Made by a program: the position numbers and the translations under genes. From assembly GCA_937138415.1 (NCBI GenBank), contig CAKZPA010000028.1:1-39054 (forward strand): DNA of 39,054 bases. Direction: 5' to 3'. Source of the stretch: an uncultured Nitrospiraceae bacterium. Lineage in GTDB: Bacteria > Nitrospirota > Thermodesulfovibrionia > Thermodesulfovibrionales > SM23-35. A model generated the notes under the pieces. The model did not search any database. It was not told where the DNA came from and worked only from the letters and a program-made list of their open reading frames with translations. Positions 34,961 to 39,054 of this stretch are shown here, piece after piece (position 1 is the stretch's first letter; the number at the start of each line of letters is the position of its first letter).

Positions 34961-35374
34961 ATGAAGCTATTGGTTGCAACGGACGGTTCGGAACCCGCCA
35001 TGAAGGCAGTGAAAAAAGGGCTGGAGATGGCGGAAAAAGAAGGGGCACAGGTTACAGTGATATCGGTGGCTTACTACGCAAAGTCAGACTTCGACGAGAT
35101 GCCTCCGGGAATTCAGGAAAGGCTGGAATCCCAGGCCACGGATGCCCTGAAAAAAGCAAAGGCACTCTTCGATGAGAAGGGCATCAAGGTTGATTTGGTG
35201 CTGGAAGCAGGTGTTGTCCCGGCCAATAATATCATTAGGCGGGCGAACGAGGGGAAGTTTGACTGGATTATTATGGGAAGCACGGGTATTTCGGGTATTG
35301 AAAGGGTTCTTATGGGTAGTACGGCGTCGAAAGTGGTGGCAAATGCCCCTTGCAGTGTGAGCATAATCAGATAG
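34961..35374 (+). CDS. Universal stress protein (UspA family)
   Basis: 137 residues, single Usp domain. N-terminal MKLLVATDGSEPA and ATP-binding loop MGSTGISGIERVLMGSTAS fit the ATP-binding Usp group. GGAGGG site before ATG 34961. Likely cytosolic; often accompanies transporters in anaerobes and may sense ATP for the TauE-type permease. Confidence 0.95.
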   Translation: MKLLVATDGSEPAMKAVKKGLEMAEKEGAQVTVISVAYYAKSDFDEMPPGIQERLESQATDALKKAKALFDEKGIKVDLVLEAGVVPANNIIRRANEGKFDWIIMGSTGISGIERVLMGSTASKVVANAPCSVSIIR

Positions 35375-35493
35375 ATGTATGTAAGCTTAAATACACAAAA
35401 CAAAGGAGGTGATCGGAGAGATTTTTATAGAAGTTTCCGGCACGTCAAATTTTCGGAAAACAATAAAAAATTAACAGTAGGAGGTAACAGGAA

Positions 35494-35790
35494 GTGTTTA
35501 AGGGATGGAAAAAACTGATCGGTTTGGTAGTCTTTGGTATTTTGGCTTTGCCCGGCATTGCCATCGCAGCCGGCGAGAAGGCAGCTCCACTGGTCATCGT
35601 TGCGGATACCCGCAGATTTACGGGCTGGGAGGCGTGGTTAACTGACCTCTATAACGAGAGCCATCTGTATTTTGCACTCCTGACAGTAGTGACCATACCC
35701 ATCGTCGGCATTATTCTCGGTGTTCTGGCCGATATCGTTATGAGCCGGATAGGCATTGACCTGAAACACAGGGACCTGGCTGAACACTAA
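35494..35790 (+). CDS. Small two-helix membrane protein paired with TauE/SafE permease
   Basis: 98 residues from GTG 35494 (AGGAGGTAACAGGA upstream). Helix 1 about 8-26 looks like a signal or anchor (KLIGLVVFGILALPGIAIAAG), then a 30-residue outer loop, helix 2 about 58-82 (LYFALLTVVTIPIVGIILGVL) and a short charged tail. 24 bases before the permease; probably its accessory subunit. No named family recognised. Confidence 0.7.
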   Translation: MFKGWKKLIGLVVFGILALPGIAIAAGEKAAPLVIVADTRRFTGWEAWLTDLYNESHLYFALLTVVTIPIVGIILGVLADIVMSRIGIDLKHRDLAEH

Positions 35791-35814
35791 AACAATTTCT
35801 CAAGGAGGGGTATT

Positions 35815-36870
35815 ATGGAATTCTTCTATGTTCTCATGCCAATATCAGGGGTAAGCGTATTCTGGCCCGGCCTCATCATTCTCGGATTGGGCGTTGGCGT
35901 CATTGGCGGCTTCTTTGGAATGGGGGGCGCCTGGATGATAACGCCGGGGCTGAATATTCTTGGCTTCCCCATGGCCTTCGCAATAGGGACCGATATCGCG
36001 CACATGGCGGGGAAATCGCTCGTTTCCACGATGCGGCACGGCAAGTTCGGAAACGTTGACTACCGGCTCGGCGTGATCATGATTATTGGCACCGTCGCGG
36101 GCTTCGAAGTCGGCGCCCAGATGATCATGTGGCTTGAGCGCCTCGGCAAGGTGGACCTTTATGTCCGCTGGATGTACGTGATTCTCCTGTTCCTCATCGC
36201 ATGGATGGTTTTCACTGACGTGAGGAAGAGGATATCCAAGGAAAAAGAGGCAAAGGAAGCAGGCAAGGAGATAGACAAACTCGCAACAGGCATCGAGTGG
36301 CACAAAACAATTCATAAGCTTCCCATTCCCCCGATGATGCACTTCAAAGCTGCCGGTTTTACCTGTTCCATATGGATACCTATCTTCCTCAGCTTTCTGA
36401 CCGGCTGGCTGGCCGGCATTCTGGGAATCGGCGGAGGCCTCATCCGTATGCCGATGCTTATTTATTTTGTCGGCTGTCCCACCCACATTGCCGTCGGGAC
36501 AGACCTGTTTGAGGTTATGATATCCGGCCTTTATGGGGCAGGCACATACACCTATAAGGGAAGGACAGAACTTGTTGCCGCCATGATCATGCTCGTAGGC
36601 GCCTCCGTCGGAGCGCAGATGGGTACCGTTGCGACCAAGTACATTAAGGGGTATGGCATACGAATCGCCTTCGGCATAGCTGTTGTCGGCTGTATGATAT
36701 CCATCATCATGAAGCTCATACCGAGTTACGTTGCGGGAACGAAGGCATTAATGGATATGATGTCGACAGTGCTCATTCTCGGTCTGGTCAGCTTACTGTC
36801 TCTCTATATCGCGTTCAGGATGGTACAGGGCGCACGGCGCGAAGTTGCCGAGAAGAAAAGGAGGTCATAG
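35815..36870 (+). CDS. TauE/SafE (DUF81) family permease
   Basis: 351 residues. Two DUF81 repeats: GLGVGVIGGFFGMGGAWM near 20-38 and GWLAGILGIGGGLIRMPML near 198-216, each with the Gly-rich motif, separated by a charged cytoplasmic loop (about 138-175: RKRISKEKEAKEAGKEI). Family members export or import sulfite, sulfoacetate or thiosulfate-like anions. Context with Usp and small membrane protein resembles clusters in sulfate reducers. Substrate inferred as a sulfur anion. Confidence 0.92.
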   Translation: MEFFYVLMPISGVSVFWPGLIILGLGVGVIGGFFGMGGAWMITPGLNILGFPMAFAIGTDIAHMAGKSLVSTMRHGKFGNVDYRLGVIMIIGTVAGFEVGAQMIMWLERLGKVDLYVRWMYVILLFLIAWMVFTDVRKRISKEKEAKEAGKEIDKLATGIEWHKTIHKLPIPPMMHFKAAGFTCSIWIPIFLSFLTGWLAGILGIGGGLIRMPMLIYFVGCPTHIAVGTDLFEVMISGLYGAGTYTYKGRTELVAAMIMLVGASVGAQMGTVATKYIKGYGIRIAFGIAVVGCMISIIMKLIPSYVAGTKALMDMMSTVLILGLVSLLSLYIAFRMVQGARREVAEKKRRS

Positions 36871-36872
36871 CT

Positions 36873-37487
36873 ATGAGGAGGAGACATGCCATGATGAGGA
36901 AGATAGGACTGATCGCTCTTCTGCCGGTACTGTCGCTGGCCCTTCTTACTGGCTGTGGCGAGCTGGGCAGGGTGGATCAGGGAAGGGTGATCGCCTATGA
37001 CAAGGAGAAGGGACTGGTAACAATAATCGCAGACAGGAATTATGCAGACCCGAAAAACCCTGACTACAGTATCTTGCCTCCCCACGTGTACAGAATTCCC
37101 GAAAAAAAGAGTGAGATGGGGCCGGAGCCAGCGGTCGGAAAGAGGATGAAGCTCGACATGGAACGGAAGGAGATCATTATTTTTGACGACGCTACACAGG
37201 ACTTCAAGGCTATCCCTATTACCGTCATCGACGACAGAAAGGGGGTGGAAGCGGAGGACCCTCTGGTCGCGGATAAAAAGTTCCCCTTAATCGACCCGGA
37301 GAAAAAGACCATCACAATCTATTCAAGGAGGCTGAAACACTATGTGGTCTTTTCCGTGCCTGAGGAGGATTTCAAGCGTCCCCCGGAAACCTGGATCGCC
37401 GGGGATGAAATCCGCATCTACTTTAAGGAAAAAGGAAAGGCCCTGAGGCTAATGAATATCACCAAGACGGATATCTTCAAAAAGTAA
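36873..37487 (+). CDS. Lipoprotein, DUF4881-like
   Basis: 204 residues from ATG 36873 (GGAGG at 8 nt; ATG 36891 is a possible alternative). Signal peptide with lipobox LLTGC, so lipidated and extracytoplasmic. The body begins GRVIAYDKEKGLVTIIADRN and is rich in charged beta-type segments. I associate this with DUF4881 proteins near TauE permeases in anaerobes, from memory. Probably part of the permease system; role unknown. Confidence 0.7.
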   Translation: MRRRHAMMRKIGLIALLPVLSLALLTGCGELGRVDQGRVIAYDKEKGLVTIIADRNYADPKNPDYSILPPHVYRIPEKKSEMGPEPAVGKRMKLDMERKEIIIFDDATQDFKAIPITVIDDRKGVEAEDPLVADKKFPLIDPEKKTITIYSRRLKHYVVFSVPEEDFKRPPETWIAGDEIRIYFKEKGKALRLMNITKTDIFKK

Positions 37488-37506
37488 CCGTATTGCCTGA
37501 ACTCCG

Positions 37507-37545
37507 AAGCCCCTAGCAACAGCATGAGTGCCAGGGGCTTTTTAT
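37507..37545 (+). terminator. Rho-independent terminator after the TauE operon
   Basis: AAGCCCCT (37507-37514) pairs with AGGGGCTT (37533-37540), loop of 18 nt, followed by T5ATTT. It ends the sigma54 operon, so the next gene is transcribed separately or by read-through. Confidence 0.8.
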
Positions 37546-37583
37546 TTATGCTAAAATGCATCGAGGGGGGGGAAAAGCCACAA

Positions 37584-38711
37584 GTGAATAAAAGGCAGAG
37601 GATAGCACAGGTCATCCTGAACGTCCTGATCATTGCCGAACTGTGCGTAAGCGTAGTTCTGGCAGGTAGGGAACCGGAATTATTCACCATCATTTTTTTT
37701 AAATACTTCTTTATGATGCTCATCCCAACCGTTATTCTCGGCATATTTGCTCTTAAACTGCTCAGAACAAGGGAACCACAGACCGGGACAGCGGGTCATG
37801 CCGCCGAGCGGGAAATGCCAAAGGCTACCAAGACTGCCTCCCGCATCAGACAGAGGAACCCTGCGTCCGCGTATGCAATACCAAAGATTCTCGCCCGAGG
37901 GCATGGGGAATTCGCTCGGATGTCACAGTGGAAGAATGTATTGCTGAAGGGCGCGGCTCTGTTCCTGTTCATAACGTTCGTGTCCCTGATTGACTCGTGC
38001 CAGTCCAAGTTCAGAACACCCCTGAATGTCTTCCATGTCCTTCCTGGTGCAGCTATGGAGATTTCGGGTCCGCTGGAGAAAATAGTGCCCATCGGGGAGC
38101 TGACATATATAAGCACTTCAGACCTTATACGGCTTTCCATCAGTGAGGTCCGGACAGGCATCTGGTTTGGGGGCACCATGTGGATTGGGCGTTTGACGGT
38201 GAGCCGGGATATCATGCCGGGAGAATACCGGCTGATGGTCATCCCGGAAGGGTACAGACCAGAGCCGGAAAAACCCGTGCCCGTCATGCTCGTAAACGTT
38301 TACCAGGACCATCGCAGCCTTCGCCAAAGCTTCAAGTCGTTCATCCGGCGGGTATCGGGCATCCCCCCATGGGGGTTTGTGGCCTTTTGCCTGCCATTGG
38401 CAGGTCTTTCCTTGGGCGCGGTATTCCTGATCTCCCGGAAAATAGAATACCTACTCGCTCGGGAAGGGATGGCAGAAGTCTACCGGGTGAGACAGGGAGA
38501 AACGAGGTATGAGATCGCCTTTGGCCTCGGGAAGAGACATGGTGTCGCAGTGGACAGGCGCCTTGCCCTCCTCGATAAGAGGGGCCAGTTTGTCGGAACC
38601 GTAGTGGTCCAGAATGTATCGGAAACCGACTCTCTGGCTATAGCTGACTTTAAATCAGAGGTCATGCCTGGGTATATTGTGTCAATGAGTAATAATCAAA
38701 GCCCGAAATAA
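37584..38711 (+). CDS. Uncharacterised membrane protein
   Basis: 375 residues from GTG 37584 (a G-rich site 10-18 bases upstream); the open frame reaches back into the terminator and ATG 37548 is an alternative. Membrane helices at about 8-25, 33-55 (FFKYFFMMLIPTVILGIFAL), 120-138 and 275-298. The region 140-265 lies outside the membrane and contains beta-rich segments; the C-terminal 80 residues look like a small beta domain (QGETRYEIAFGLGKRHGVAV). Not recognised. Clearly coding by codon use and length. Confidence 0.7.
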   Translation: MNKRQRIAQVILNVLIIAELCVSVVLAGREPELFTIIFFKYFFMMLIPTVILGIFALKLLRTREPQTGTAGHAAEREMPKATKTASRIRQRNPASAYAIPKILARGHGEFARMSQWKNVLLKGAALFLFITFVSLIDSCQSKFRTPLNVFHVLPGAAMEISGPLEKIVPIGELTYISTSDLIRLSISEVRTGIWFGGTMWIGRLTVSRDIMPGEYRLMVIPEGYRPEPEKPVPVMLVNVYQDHRSLRQSFKSFIRRVSGIPPWGFVAFCLPLAGLSLGAVFLISRKIEYLLAREGMAEVYRVRQGETRYEIAFGLGKRHGVAVDRRLALLDKRGQFVGTVVVQNVSETDSLAIADFKSEVMPGYIVSMSNNQSPK

Positions 38712-38809
38712 GAAATGCGGGGGAAATAACCATAGTCTTGTATTGTGCAATGTGCTTTCCTAATGATATCTTATGTCGAAAAATGATTTAACATGATAAG
38801 GCGATAACA

Positions 38810-38923
38810 ATGTTTATCGAGTATTTAATTATAATCCTGCTTGTCGTCTTGTCTTTGTTAATAGGGATACGTATCGGCAACTATCTGAGAAACCTCAAAA
38901 AAGATAGACATAGGAAAAAGTAA
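38810..38923 (+). CDS. Tiny single-helix membrane protein (37 aa)
   Basis: ATG 38810-38812 to TAA 38921-38923. MFIEYLIIILLVVLSLLIGI forms one membrane helix, followed by a basic tail (NYLRNLKKDRHRKK), so the C-terminus is probably cytoplasmic. Weak AAGGCG site upstream. Follows the 37584 gene by 98 bases. Confidence 0.5.
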   Translation: MFIEYLIIILLVVLSLLIGIRIGNYLRNLKKDRHRKK

Positions 38924-39054
38924 TAAACCTGTCTTTGCACGGTGCATTGAGACACTTCTAGTTTTAATCAAGAAAGAGTCAATCCCATTTCTCGTTGAAA
39001 TTCAGTCGGGGCCCCCTGCTGCATATCAGGCAGCCACTGTCTCCTTTCCCTTTG
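38924..39054. other. Terminal segment, no feature recognised
   Basis: 131 bases to the window end. No open frame of note, no direct repeat. GGGGCCCC near 39010 is a short palindrome only. Confidence 0.5.

Noticed and set aside
38980-39054. Possible CRISPR repeat or insertion-sequence end at the right edge
   Set aside because: Only one copy of any motif is present and no spacer or transposase is visible.

Overview
This window reads as chromosome of an anaerobic bacterium with many archaea-like metabolic genes: a His-type (sulfide-dependent) Thi4, an NrpR-type nitrogen regulator, split archaeal-style glutamate synthases, ferredoxin-bearing MinD ATPases and a periplasmic multihaem cytochrome. 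Nitrospirota (Thermodesulfovibrionia-like) or Desulfobacterota fit best. This is inference from gene content; there is no rRNA or other marker gene in the window.

Layout. (1) 1-1040, plus strand: end of a TrmO-like gene coupled to a frameshifted metallo-beta-lactamase-fold gene. (2) 1065-1853, minus: thiazole synthase Thi4. (3) 2119-5161, plus: a sulfur/selenium handling module (YedE-like transporter, TusA-like carrier, DUF3343-type protein, NAD(P)HX-dehydratase-like kinase-fold protein, DUF1858-like protein). (4) 14438 down to 5226, minus: a long iron/Fe-S run: fur2, DUF5320 protein, NifX-like 'orange protein' homologue, Gly-rich zinc ribbon, a candidate selenoprotein read through an in-frame TGA, Mrp ATPase, FmdB zinc ribbon, two MinD-ferredoxin ATPases, a radical SAM protein, then fur1-feoA-feoB and a small gene with an in-frame TAG. 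Fur-box-like dyads lie in front of both fur genes and the DUF5320 gene. (5) 14594-15103, plus: a complete TrmO. (6) 20307 down to 15126, minus: glutamate-synthase-like protein, NrpR, IscA, HemB, octahaem cytochrome. (7) 25662 down to 20440, minus: a disrupted PEP/pyruvate-binding protein, a frameshifted LUD/ferredoxin protein and a KaiC-like/HTH/cupin regulator facing a large nested dyad. (8) 26107-32862, plus: a three-gene glutamate synthase operon and a GAF/sigma54 activator. (9) 32928-38923: a sigma54 response-regulator-like gene, then a probable sigma54-dependent operon (basic protein, universal stress protein, small membrane protein, TauE/SafE permease, DUF4881-like lipoprotein), a membrane protein and a tiny membrane ORF.

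Biological themes: iron-responsive Fe-S or metal-cluster assembly (region 4), nitrogen assimilation under NrpR and sigma54 control (regions 6 and 8), and sulfur/selenium transport (regions 3 and 9). The most interesting object is the gene at 12261-12647. Its start overlaps the upstream stop, its end overlaps the mrp start, and an in-frame TGA sits between cysteines (Cys-Gly-TGA-Cys) with a plausible SECIS-like hairpin just downstream.

Caution: several other genes carry frameshifts or in-frame stops (MBL protein, LUD protein, PEP-binding protein, the post-feoB ORF), and the radical SAM gene has lost a motif cysteine. The window therefore contains either decaying genes or uncorrected sequencing errors, and the TGA gene must be judged with that in mind.
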